Below the pieces are notes generated by a model. It made no database searches. It was not told the DNA's origin and worked only from the letters and a program-made list of their open reading frames with translations. From contig NW_026570221.1 of NCBI RefSeq assembly GCF_019649055.1, forward strand, positions 3,100,001-3,164,000: a DNA stretch of 64,000 bases. Direction: 5' to 3'. The stretch comes from Paramacrobiotus metropolitanus (Eukaryota > Tardigrada > Eutardigrada > Parachela > Macrobiotidae). Below, piece by piece: positions 11,515 through 23,800 of the stretch. Positions within the stretch are counted from its first letter, which is position 1. Every line of letters begins with the position of its first letter. Position numbers and translations under genes: made by a program.

Positions 11515-12873
11515 ATGCATAGAAGCACGGTATCGGTGCTGATATGTCTGACTAGCGCCTTCTTTTGCTGCCGTACCAGGCCGATGCCTGCCCGTCCACT
11601 GCTGCCAGCACAGACTCGCCTGGTTTAATTGGTACATACGTTTGTTTTGGCGAGGCTCGATGCTCATGGTCTTTTCGTGTCGTTATCATCTTGTCATTTG
11701 TATGCAGCGCTGCAGCTGTTGGATGAAGCGCTGAAAAGCAACCGAGACGGGGTGGTGCGTCCAGAGATCCTTAGTCAGCCGAGCAGTGTAAAACTTCAGT
11801 CGGCTGGGCTTATCGTCATACGAGAGCCGGAAGGAAAGGACGTGATACTCCCGTGCGGAGACAATACCACTGCACAACCTTCGCTGATCCGCTACAATGG
11901 CCGACAGGTATCGGCTGGAAGTAATCAAGTGGAAAGGCCGCCGGTATTCCACTGTAGCTGTAAGATCCTCCCGCCTGACTATGTCTGGAAGTCAGAGACG
12001 GCGCTGCTAAAACACCGCGCCTCACCCACATACTTTATTCGTCTGATTAACTTCTCGTACCAACTGTCCGGGACGTATGAATAACTGCATATGGTCAACG
12101 GGAACTTAGCGGTGACCAATCGTTGTGTAGCGCCGGCATAACTTTGTCCTAGTGTAGTTCTGCGAAATATAGGGAAAGAAATTGTATCCGCCCGAGAGAT
12201 TTTTCCGGCCGATGCCTTTCCCCTGCCGGGTATTTACACGAGTCGCCCTCCCACCGGCGGCGCACACGTTGGGATTTAAAGTTTTAGCACGGTATTTCAA
12301 AGGGGAACCGTGAAACCCCCACCTTTGCCAGGGGCACCCAAAAAACCACAATAAACTATCCATACCGGAATAAAACGATATCAGAGCTTTGAGCTTGTCG
12401 CTTCTTTAACTTTTTGTTGCCAGTAAGTTATTTAAAAGTTTATCTTGTCTAGAACAAGAGCGTTTGTCAGGAAAAATGCTTGAAATAAAAACAAACGGCC
12501 AAAAATACTTTTGCATTGGAAAAAGGTCTGTACATATATCGGGCTTGAGATTTTCCGTACTCGTATATCAAACTCTGTGTGGAAATCTATCGGCGGAAGC
12601 GACGAGCACGGTCTTCTGTATGCCCCGGGGGTGCCGGAATGCCAGCACAATGTGCGTAGCAGGCCGGGAGTAGACATCCACACCGCCAGTTGTGAGGATG
12701 GAGGCTGCTTGTGCCACTCGACCCTGTACCTCGATCGCGTTCAAGCGAGCGACCAGGGACGCTACGAGTTCTGGTTCATGGTCGATAACATTTTTGACGA
12801 ATGGGCTGTTCAGTCGGCATATCCGCTTGTTGTGGAGAAGGTCAGCAATCAATGTAACATAGCCGCATTATAG
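11515..12873 (+). pseudogene. Secreted two-Ig-domain gene, copy B (decayed)
   Basis: Exon 1 is 11515-11631, but its length breaks the family's phase 1 rule: the signal-peptide start and the conserved DACPSTAAST segment lie in different frames. Exon 2 starts at 11708 after TATGCAG and is open through LPCGD and CSC, but the codon of the second Ig1 cysteine (family YECL) is TAA at 12082-12084. The donor GT after ACCAATCG at 12122 is replaced by TT. Exon 3 retains only the distal half of Ig2 (about 12555-12873), where GRYECWF has become GRYEFWF, losing the disulfide cysteine, and the reading frame runs past the usual stop. Several independent lesions make it a pseudogene rather than an assembly error. 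Confidence 0.8.
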
Positions 12874-15800
12874 CTCGGCTGAATTACCTTGCCTCCAAGA
12901 ATAATATTTTAGTGTGTCATAACGTACTTTTTGTAACATCGTGTTATGTTTTGCAAGCTTACTAACTGATTATAGCGATTCACGAAAACGGTTCAGTATT
13001 CACTTAAGTTTACTCTTCTTAAATCCTGCAGGTTTCTTCTGATGAACTGCTGGATAATAAGTAATCTAACAACTGGGCAGATGTGATCTCCAGACAGCAC
13101 TTAAAGCACCGATTTATCAAAACCCACATACCCATACTGTCCGCTATAGGTACCGCTGAATTAATTTTGTCAGAATTGTTAAAAATTCACAGTTAGTTAA
13201 ATTCAGTGCGATCAATCAGTGTAATCCTTCGGTTTGTCCGTGCACGACATAAATCTTATATTTCGGTCAATTACGTGATAAAGTACAATATAGTGCAACA
13301 ATAGCAACTGGCTCCACCTTTTTACGCTGGCATGCTCATATCTGTATCCGCAGGAAATAGCTATAAAGTTCTAATCAGAGTTAGTTTGCATAATTTTGTT
13401 GCAGCCGTCGCTGGCTACCTTACTCACTACTGCAGCGTATCAGGGCTCATCTTACTCATATTGAACCTTATTACCGCTTGAATGCAAGTGATCGTGGCTG
13501 TTATCAAAGTTTAGCCTTACCATGTGGCCTTGCAGCAGAATTTCTGCCTCAGCGAAAGAGTAAGCGCTTCCATTTCATATACTTTCGTAAAAGAAACTTC
13601 AACAGCTCTTCTCCTGAAATTTGCCTCGTAAATGTGGCTTGATCACTGCATTCTATGTCGGCATCTGCTGGCAGTTTTGATGAATCGGAGAAACTGTTTA
13701 CTTGTTCCTAAATGCATTAATTTTTTATAGTAATTTACTCAGCTGTGCTGCCTGTGCACTGAAGACTGACAGATTCTCTACCTATAAAACGTCTAACCAC
13801 ACAGCGGACGGAGATCGCAGAGATAAAAGATCACCATGCGTTCAAGTTGTTGCGTAAGAACCGTATAGAACCGCAATGCGGACGCACGGATTCAAAGGTC
13901 GCCCATGAAGGGATAACCACTTTCCCGTAAACTGATGCAGACCCTGCAGAGTGTCTCCACAGGTAGCGCATTCCGTCATCCATGGGCTTATGTAATGTTC
14001 TGGAAATGTTGTCAGAGCCATTTATGACGTGCATGCATTCCCTTTTGCGCCCGAAATGCCTCACTTGCGCGCTGCGTTGCTGCACCCTTAGTATTCAGTA
14101 CTTATGCACTAGCTTTTTTGCTTTTTGGCTTTGTGTATGCGCAATGCTTTTGTATTCATACCACTCGCACCACCCTTCTGCGCTTTTCTGCCATACATTA
14201 AAAGAAGATTATTGATGCAATCACTGTCGCGCGCAATAATTATTTTAATTCTCATTCATCGATTTCTGTGCTTCTCAGCTGCTCAGAAATTTCAGTGATC
14301 CACCCACGCAATGTCTAAGATAGTATTCTTCAGAGGCCAAGGTCAAAAAGAGAGAGGGAAAATAATAGGAGAGTTGTTTGGATGGTCAAAAAGAAGTAGA
14401 AAATTTCTACTAACAAACAAGGGAATTCAACGGTCCAAAAATTTGAAAAATTCAGAGCGAGCAAATAGTAAGCAACACAAATTTTTCAGAAGCTATTTTC
14501 GGGAGCTACTTCAAGCATTCCGGATAATAATGTCAGTATTGTACTCGTATTTCGCAAGAAATTTCTTGGTATTACACTGTAATTACTACTAATTAGTAAT
14601 TATTGTAATTATTACTCTGAATTATGTTAATTTCTTGGTATTACTCTTGGTATTACTCAGGCTTTCGCGTGTAAAGAGTACACGATATTGTTGACAGTGA
14701 ATTCAGTTTCGTGCCATCTTTGCCATTTAAAATTAATAGATATCGATTATCATATTTGAATTATAAATTTAAAAACGGAAGTATTAAATAACTTATTAAA
14801 TTTGATGTAATGTCCGCACAGTCGTTGCTCAAGACTGACGATTTAATATTGGCTTTTATTAATCATACTCACGTTTACAGGAACATTTTCCTGAACTAAG
14901 GTTTAAAATAGTGACAGTTACAAAAATGGCGAAAAAATAACTGACCTTGCAATTCTTGTTGTCACCTGCTTCGACTTTTTTCAACATTGGAGCAGTTTGA
15001 TTGGTTGGACTAGACATTTCGAACGACGGGTAAACTACGTATTCAAATTTTCCGATGGTGCGAAAGGATATTACATAAATATTTTATATAATTATTTTTA
15101 AAATGAACTATTTTACATAATTTACCACTGCCGTTTTACAGTTATAAATGCATCACAAGTCCTGATTCTCACAGGCTTTCGCATGATAAACTGCTAATCG
15201 CAATTGCTATAACGCGCCCTTGTGCGTCTTGCTCAGTTTGCTTTCAGCATGGCATCAGTAGGAGTACCTTTTGTATCCAGATTGACGTGCCAAAATGGTG
15301 ACTATGTAAAATAGTTAATTTGGAAATTTGTGTATTGACAGGAAATTTGGATACAAGGGTGATCCGGTGTTCAAAATCTAATGATCCGTCCTTAAGAAAA
15401 GCACACTCATGACATTTAAAATTTTTTAACATTACCGTGTATGCCGCGAAAACTCGCTTTTGACCAAGAAAACTCCTTTTCTCCTTTTCGCCCGAAAGCG
15501 TTCCTACCCTTCTTAGCCAAAGAAATTTCCCTCCCTCTTTCTGATCGACCGCTCAAATCCCTTCCTTTAATTTTCCCTTCCTTCCTTAATTTTATCTCCA
15601 CTCCTTTAATTATCCCTCCCTCTTTTTGACCCGGGCCACAGTGGACCAGTGAGCACAACAGGATTAAATATATTATTACTGCTGAAGGGTCTCGATCGAG
15701 TCATCGACAATAGTTTACTAGACATTTAAGAAACGATCCTTACCATCGGTCTTAAGAGGCCGCCCGCTGTTAAATAAAGAGCATATGTATGGTCCCGACC

Positions 15801-16149
15801 CTACTCTAGGGCTTCTTGTATTACTTCGTATGGTTCCTAGTACAGGAAAGCCCCTAGAGTGCGGCGTGGGCATGGAGAACGGTGAATGCCAGCAACGTGA
15901 AAATCCGGTAAACATCACTAATCTGTGGATGTCGATTTTTCTGCTGACCTCCTCAGGCAGGAGGAGGATATGCGTCCGTGACTAACGCACGTCATTATGC
16001 GATATTTATACGCCTTCCACGCGGATAGCGGCATTTAATCTGCGACGTATAAAACGGTAGAGTTTGGTGCTGTGATGATGCACTGCGGCCATTACCAGCG
16101 TTACACCAGTCAAAATCGATGAACGTTTCGCTTAGCTTGTCACAGAGTT
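12874..16149. other. Gene-free stretch with purine-rich inverted sequences
   Basis: No supported gene. A purine-rich tract at about 14336-14460 (GGTCAAAAAGAGAGAGGGA) has a loosely matching reverse-complement partner at about 15500-15640, which may mark the ends of a decayed inverted-repeat element of about 1.3 kb. A weak inverted repeat (ACTCTAGGGCTT, 15802 to about 15862) lies just before the GPCR gene. Confidence 0.4.
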
Positions 16150-18522
16150 TTGACCACAATGTTAGTACATTATGACGACTACCAGCGTTGGTTTCTCGGT
16201 AATCAATCGACTAATTATTCATCCTACCTTGAACCAATCCGGAACACAACCCAAAGAAACAGCACTAGCTTCCAGCCGCGGTTAATGGTGTGGTATGGGG
16301 TGTCCATGTCGTTTTGCGCACTGGGAGGAGCGTCCTGTCTCCTACTAATGGGTGCCGTGTGGGAGCACTGGCAAATGTCCAAGCGTTCATCTGGACGGGA
16401 TCGGAGCGGCACGCGACTGCTAATCGTCCATGCCACCGCGGTGGAAATGATTATGTGCTGCGTCAACCATCCGATTAGTTTCACGCAGATCCTTTACGCG
16501 CAGTATCCAGTAAGGCATTCATTATGCGTTGTGTATTGCTGACTCTTCTATGCTTACACGAGAAATTCGTGTACAATCTTTAGCTCTATTTTAATATTAA
16601 GGGATTCTTAAGTTACAATTTGCTTATAAAACTATGTCCTAATCAAAGGTTTTTTTTAAATTAAGAAATTGTGCCGCGGGTACATGGTACGAAATCCATG
16701 TATAGAACCAGGAGCATTGCCTTCGCTGAGTGTCAAAAACTTGTGGGTTGCTTTTTAAGAGTCTGTGGCAAAATGATTTTCTCCAGAAGAGAAGGGAATT
16801 GTTTCCACCTACAACATCCGGTTAACGAGTTGTGGGAAAAATTGATTTCCAAAATGTACAGCAAACTTTCTTTGCTTACAGCTTTTTCAATCTTGAAAAC
16901 CGGTTTTAAGATGTTTAAGGCAATCCTAAAACTGCAATTTGATGTAATAACGATTACTAACGTTTACTACGTATAGACAATTCTCGAGTTATAAATCATT
17001 AAATTTACCGTGAATGACTCTAGCTCAAAGCTCTAATGGATGTTTTTCTGCAAAGGTCACTCCGACAGTCTGCTTCTTCATTCAATTCCCTTTTGCAATA
17101 TTCCGGACCGTCGGCTACTACTCCTCGGCTATCCTGGCCATAAACCGTTTTGTCGCACTCTGCTTTCCCATTCAATTCCGCGACTATTGGACGAAGCAAA
17201 GCGTCAACATACTGTTCATCCTGGTTACGTGGCTCATCTGTGGCGCGTTTTATGTTCCGCACATGATCGGGCGGGAACTGAGATTCGAAATGATCCCACC
17301 GACCAATGTTTGCGCCATTAAAGCCCGTTCCGCGGAAGCCCGGACGATCCACCAGACGCTGGTGTCACATCTGCCGCTAACGTTGATATGGAGCATTTAT
17401 GCTACGATGTTTGCATTCGTTGCTGTGCAAAAGCTATCGCGCCGCAGTCACCAGAACCCAGCGTCGTTCCGGCGCTCCTTGCAACTGGCGCTCGTCCTAC
17501 TGATGTCGGCACTGTGGCACTGTGTCTGCTTTTCTCCGCAGCCTTTGTTGACGCTTTTCGAAGACCGGGGTCTAGCGCGTCCCACCGCTGAAACGTTGCT
17601 GTGGTTACGATTCGTCTTTCTACTGGGATATGGTGGCAACCCGGTAAGCATGCCAATGCATTTTTACAAATCCTTTGCATTGTAAATAAGTATTACGAGC
17701 ACTGTGTGCTCTAGGACACTGCATCGCAATCTACTCATCAGTGTACAAGCCTGTCCGGTAATTTCTGTCGTAAAGGTACAGCTAGCGCGAAATTTGCGCG
17801 TAAATCCATAGCCACGTCACTGCGCTTATCAGATTGCCTAAATGCGCTCCGCAGTTAGATTGTCCATTACTACAGCGACCGTTTTTTAGCCACCTTCCGC
17901 CAGGCAGTTACTGTTATTCTCATTAAATTATCTGGCATGCACCAAGCCACCAGCCAGCCAGATGCACGTTACGTATTAAACAGTGTGGCGTGGCGCGCCG
18001 TAGCATGGAGTTTGGCGTAACACGCAAATCTGTGTATTTCGCTGTATTGAACCGGCAGAAATTACCGGATAAGCTTGTACTGTGTACAGTAGCTATTTGT
18101 AAAATTTAACATTACTGTGCGCTATTCACTGCATCGCACTTGCTGTGGCCACTGATTTTGAAACGGGCTTGTACAAAAACAGACGTAGCGGCATGCAGTA
18201 TCTCGGTTAAAACTGGAATCCCGTGAAAGATTATCTCTAGTGCGGCACTTCGATTTGTCCGGCCGCCTCGCTCTTCTAAGCGTAAATGTTATTAAACAAT
18301 CGTACTATCGTAACAAACCTCTGATTATCGGTAACAAATCGGTTGTTGCAGGTCATCTTTTTCACTATGAACCGAGATTATCGCTCCATGCTCAGACGAT
18401 GGTTGAGCTCTATCCGGCACGCAAAGTATCACGGTTGGGGGAAAAAAGTGAACCCCAACAGCAACTCGTCCATTGCGACCCGTACAAGCCGGAACCTTAA
18501 CGCTACAGAGACTGCTTTTTGA
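16150..18522 (+). CDS. Rhodopsin-family G-protein-coupled receptor, three exons
   Basis: Exons 16150-16509, 17056-17643 and 18352-18522 join in phase 0 at GT-AG sites and encode 371 residues. The N-terminus has N-glycosylation sequons (NQST, NYSS, NTTQ, NSTS). TM1 begins near residue 45 (MVWYGVSMSF) and TM2 near residue 85. TM3 ends with NRF in place of the DRY motif (AINRFVALCFP). TM4 is ILFILVTWLICGAFYVP, TM5 and TM6 follow, and TM7 carries GGNPVIFF, an NPxxY-like motif with F for Y, split by intron 2. The third exon supplies helix 8 and a basic Ser/Asn-rich tail. The ligand cannot be inferred; the overall look is peptide- or amine-receptor-like. All seven helices are present and the frame is intact. 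Confidence 0.85.
17746..18077. mobile_element. MITE with TA target duplication in GPCR intron 2
   Basis: The end CAAGCCTGTCCGGTAATTTC (17746 on) has an inverted partner ending at 18077 with about three mismatches over 24 bases. TA dinucleotides flank both ends (17744-17745 and 18078-18079), as expected for Tc1/mariner-type insertion. The 332-bp element has no coding capacity. Confidence 0.6.
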
Positions 18523-19915
18523 GTCCACAATACTCTCACCTAATAATTTTTGGCTGATTATTACGTGGGCTTGGTTCTGGTTTTTATTCAGACGTTTATG
18601 GTGATTTAAAAGCTTTCCGTTGTGTGATTGCTGATGAGCGGACGAACATGCCGGGCGCTGAATTGAGAACAGATACAAATATTCGTGGAGAATCACGCAT
18701 TGTTTTGCAATTGCTGAGTCTGCTGACCATTGAACTGTTCATGCAAAAGCAATGTCCATAATAATTAATTGAAAATTAATATGCTTCTTTTGTCCCATGA
18801 CGAGCGGATAGTTGAGATGTTTCAGGTTTGATTTAACGATTGGCATTTCCAACAGTACGGCGACTACTCCTGAGTCAATAAATAAATTTCCAGGTGCTTG
18901 AGAATAATCAGCTTGTACGCGCGAAATGACGGCACATGCGCGTAATGTTGTACATAATTGGATGTGCAAAACTACTAAACCATTCCCCGATGATGGTGGC
19001 ACAGCCTGTTTACAGCTTTAGCGCAAAAGAAAGCAGAACGATTTAAGGTGGATCGAAACTTCTTTGCTGCATGTTGCAAATTTGCTATTTGCGGGAAGTT
19101 TGGATTATCTGCGAACGGCATCGTCAATATTGGATTAGATCAGAACAGAGAAAATACACACCAGTGTGGTGATGATGGTAACTGTAGAGTACAGTTAGCC
19201 GTCTACAACGGTCCTGAAACGGGGTAGCAAACATTTCAAAACAATATTCAAAACATCGCTTAGAAAGCCTCCTTGGTTCGAACCCGTATTTGAAATGGCA
19301 ATCAACCACCTACAGTTACCAGTTGAACCGGCTTTTTTCGTTTTATCCTGTCAAGAGTAAACAAATGTAACTAAAATACTTAAAAAATCAGAGTATAAAA
19401 CTTAAAATTATAAAACTTTTCGAACTTTTCGAAAAGTCTAAACGTTTGCTCTCGTTTGGGTTTGAACCCCATATTGTTATAGCATAATAGCACCCAGTCT
19501 CACAGGTTATTTAAAAATGTTTTACGGATGTAAGCGAATTTATGGTGCGTCGTCTCTGATATGGTGTATCCTCGTATAATTTCCTAAAAATCCGCGCAAC
19601 TTCATACACACAGATTTACAGTGCTTAATCCACTAACCATTCAAAGGTATCCAAAATATTTACAAACTGCGTACGAGAACCAATGTTTTTTAACAAAAGC
19701 ACTTCCTGTAATATGCTACTCCAAGAATTATTTATGCATGTGCCATTTTAGTGCTATGCATAACTCACTGTCGTTTTTTATTATTTCGTTTGCCATTACA
19801 TTTTTAGGATCGGTTAATGCACGTTTGTGTATATAGCTTTCTGACTGCATATGCAATTTTTTTGTACGCAAGCATTTGTTCATGGTAAATCATGTAGTGG
19901 TATTTCTTTATGCAG
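18523..19915. other. Intergenic, no supported gene
   Basis: Nothing recognisable. Box-B-like words (GGTTCGAACCC near 19275 and GGGGTTCAAACCC on the minus strand near 19465) occur without a tRNA fold. Confidence 0.5.
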
Positions 19916-20135
19916 AGCAACAACCGAATGGTGAAATTGACCGATTTCGGTCTAACCGCCAAACTACAGGGCACCATCACGGCCGCCGACGAGGTCAACG
20001 GTGCTGCGGGCACCACGGTGTATACGGGACACGAGTTTTTTATGGCGTAAGCGACCGCTGTAGATGGGCCAGCGATGTGTGGAGTGTGGGCTGTGTGTTG
20101 CTGCAAATGCTGCACGGACACGCACTGCGTTTCTA
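19916..20135 (+). pseudogene. Protein kinase domain fragment (subdomains VII-IX)
   Basis: After an acceptor-like TTATGCAG the frame reads VKLTDFGLTAKL, carrying the DFG magnesium-binding motif, and then GTTVYTGHEFFMA where functional kinases have GTxxYMAPE. A TAA stop at 20047 follows, and the next kinase signature, SDVWSVGCVLLQMLHG (subdomain IX), is in another frame. The order and spacing match a Ser/Thr kinase, MAP3K-like in the GTTVY and DVWSVGC wording. No N-lobe, catalytic loop or C-lobe remainder is visible in the flanks, so it is a degraded single exon or partial duplicate. Confidence 0.7.
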
Positions 20136-20846
20136 ACGCCAGGAAAGCCGCGGCATAATGATGCTGATGGAAAGGCCACTGGAGATTGAAGCAGCACTCG
20201 GCAAAGGAGAGAAGCCATGGTATTTTCTCCCATGGTCGAAATAGATCCTCAGAAACTTGATGAAAGGCTGCCAGGATACGAAGGAATTTGTGCGCACCAG
20301 TAAGGATTTTTCAGACGTTTGCTTCCGGCTAACTGCCTCGAACCGTCCCACAGCGACGGCTTTACTACAGCATGCGCTCTGAAAGGTTACAGCGAGTACA
20401 CTCGTAACTCATAATTTAGTGAATTTTCTCACTTATGGTGGCTGGACAATTCCCGCCTGGCGCCAGCTTCGGGCAAGGGCCACCGTGAACTAGAAAACGG
20501 CAGCGGAAACGCTGGGAGTCTTATGAGAAGGTGTTAAGGAAGTGGTCAGCTTCTTTGGACATATGCTTTGGGAAAAGCCCGGCGAGAGCAGATCCACGGC
20601 ATTTCTTAAACAGCAGATTAGATTGAATATTATGAAGGAAAATGCCGCAGCAGTTTTAGGCACTTTGCCAGGAAGGAACAAGTTTGTTAAGAGATTCTGG
20701 TTGTTGTTATCAATCTTAATACATCAGTGTTGTTGACGTACCGTGAATGTATGAAGCTTCATATTCATAATTGTTTTATCCATGAAAACGGCATTAGACA
20801 AAGAGGAAGATAATGCCCATAACAGCTGAGCCACTACTGCTTTCTC
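20136..20846. other. Intergenic, no supported gene
   Basis: Short stretch between the kinase remnant and the 3' end of Ig copy C. No recognisable frame. Confidence 0.5.
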
Positions 20847-23800
20847 TCATTCAACGATAAGAAGATATGCAGACTGTACAACCCATTCGCTAAAAATGTC
20901 ATCGATCTTGAACCAGCACTCAAAGCGCCCTGCGTCTTGACTCTGAACTGACTCGACGTACAGCGTGGAATGGCACAAACAGTTCTCTGGCACGTTGCTG
21001 GTAACATTGATTTCCGATCTCCTGCGCACATCGTGCTGGAATGCCGGCACTCCCGGGGCGTAGAGGAGGTCATGCTCGTTTCTCCACATAAACCGCGCTT
21101 CAAAAACCAGGCGTTCGGATGGCATGGTGTTGAAGCTGACTGCACATCGAAATTCGGCTTTTTCGCCCACCTTGACCGTGGTATTCGTCATGGGCGGGTG
21201 GAAGACCTGGTTGGGCATCAGACGCGTACTGATCAGGTACCTGTAACATTTGCAGAAACAGAATCAGTATATATATAACATTGTATATATTATTCGACCC
21301 ACGATGGCAAATCCACCAGGAAACTCAATTCCCAAACACTCAAGTACATCCCAAATTCGCAAACCAAAACACTGAGAATTAAATAGCGCTGATACGTTTA
21401 AACTACTGAAATTTTATCAGTCCAGCAGGCAATGATTCGAATTTTTAATTTTTTCGGCAGATTACAGTCAGCAGGGATGAATGTGTACAGTACTGCACCC
21501 ACTATCTGCATACCGCAAGGATCAAGTTAGCAGACGATTGATCTGCAGCATTTTATTTCATTTTATCTCCCTGCGGCTCTGTGGAATAAGCCGGTCAATA
21601 ACTGGCGCGACAATTGACAACAGGAATAAAATTGGCAACATTTTATAGGACTAGCCATTTCTTCGGTGACCGATACCGAAATACCATAATATAATGATAC
21701 CGCTAAGGCGCTGACCGGTGTGTTATATTAACATTCCGCCGACGAACTGATTGATCATTCGTTCTCGGCCATACACCAAAATATTTCGTTGTATCGCCGC
21801 CAAGAATTTGTACGAACGCTAATTCTACGTCAGTACTCTGTCGATTAACGACTGTCTGAAGACGTTTGTGTAATGCCGCTTTCATAGTTGATGTTCGGAG
21901 CTGTCTTGAACAAAAATTGCGAAAAGCCAGTTCAAACTATGAACGATTTGTTCGTGAACAGAAAACTGTTCGCAAGATAAAACTATGAAAGCTTCCCGAT
22001 CAGTTACAAAAAGACAAGAAAAGACATGTAAAAAGACGGTTCGGATTGGGCGGTCCCCCCGCGACAAAAAGGAGGCTTTTAGCCAATAGCTTTCATCTGA
22101 CCGCTATAACGCACCCGCGGATGCGATGTACTGTACACGGAACACAAAATATACAGTTATGTTAAACTTAAACAGCGCAAAGTGAATCATTTTCTAACCA
22201 CGCTCGCTGTACCATCTAAGTTTTGTTTTGATTGAAAACTTTGCTGAAAAAATTGAACTGATTGATTCCTCCACATTAATTTTATAATATCGAACAGAAG
22301 GACGTTGATTCGTCCAGCGACGGGGAGGAAAGGGAAATCGAGTTTACTCAAAATCTGGAGGAAGATGCGAAAAGCCATGCCGCATGAACGTTTTTTATCC
22401 AACATATCCCTGTTTCCCAGAAAAATAACCCCAGAACACCTAAACGCCGTAAGGTTGCTGAAATTGTAACCGACACTTGCATGGAGCAGTGTGGATCCGA
22501 ATTCCACAGTTCAGTCACCATTCTGTGGAATTCGCCATAACGACGGCGACTGAGATTAACCGGTCGAACGTACCATTCCCGCTGGTTCAACTATTTAAGT
22601 TTGTTAGCACCAGTCGAGCTAAAGCAAGAAATGCAAGGGAAGCCGGCAGCTTTTTCTTCCCGATATCCTTTTTTGGCAGCCATTTGTAACAGTGTTTGGA
22701 AACTCAACATTTTAATTAGAATGAAAACTGGAAATTGGCAGTTATATCCTCTCTGTTGTACGACAACCAAGAACGGTTGTGCATACGTAGGAGGAGCGAG
22801 ATTTGCCGAACCATTTCTGAGTATGAACGATTACGTTCATGAGCGAAAAAGACAAAAAATTCTGCTCGGTTCGCCCAACTGTCTCGAACACTCTCATTTC
22901 AAAATTGTCTTTTGATGTTCGGTCTTTTGATTTTTGTTCTGTCTTTTGCGCGAACATCAACTATGGCAGCGGCTTAAGGCAGCAGCAACCAGAATGTCCA
23001 AATATTTGACGTCGGAACATCTCTTTCAACCTCGTAGATTTACTATGCTTAAAAAAACACAAAAAGCGCCGACGCTACATACCGATTGGTTACCACTAGT
23101 TCCCTGTTGACCATGTGCAGACATTCGTACGTGCCGGATAAATGGTTGCCGAAGTTGTACAGCTGAAGGAAGTAGGTTGGCATGGACGGATCGTCGGTCA
23201 GTAAGGCGAGACCGCTGTCGAGGGCACTGTTGGGAGAGGCAACATTGCAGCGGCACAGATACACCCGCTGCAGCACCTCTTCTAATCGGCCACTTTCAGG
23301 TCGCACAGGCCGGCCATTGTAGCGGATTAGCGGCAGCTGCAACATGCTATCGTCGCCACACGGAAGTGTCACGTTTGCTCCTTCCGGCTCCCGCACAGCA
23401 GTATACAACGCCAGCTGAATAGGCTGATGGAACGGCTGCCCAGAGACTGCAATCTCCAGATGCACCACCCCGTTTTGGCTGCGTTGCAGCGCTTCATCCA
23501 GCAGCCGCAGCACTGTAGATAAAAAAGAATTACGACAGAGAATATGGTCACACGTCGATGCCTGACGCTATACAGTTGAAAACAAAAAGTTCTCATATTG
23601 AAAACTTCTCGGTTTGCCATATACTAAGAAACTGCATCGAACAGTGCATAGGTAGACCGAGCGCAGCTCTTATGGTTAGGATTAATATTTATTGTGCTCA
23701 ATTGGTTTTCTGCGAAGTACATACGCCAAGTTGGCGGTGCCCATTTAAAATATCCCCTTGAACCCCCCGTCAACAAATTTGACTTTATTTAACTTTAATG

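Noticed and set aside
15416-15658. Lys/Arg/Gly-rich minus-strand frame
   Set aside because: It is a purine-rich low-complexity tract; the peptide has no domain and reflects base composition.
19260-19480. Two box-B-like words suggesting tRNA genes
   Set aside because: No D-arm, anticodon arm or acceptor pairing could be built around them.
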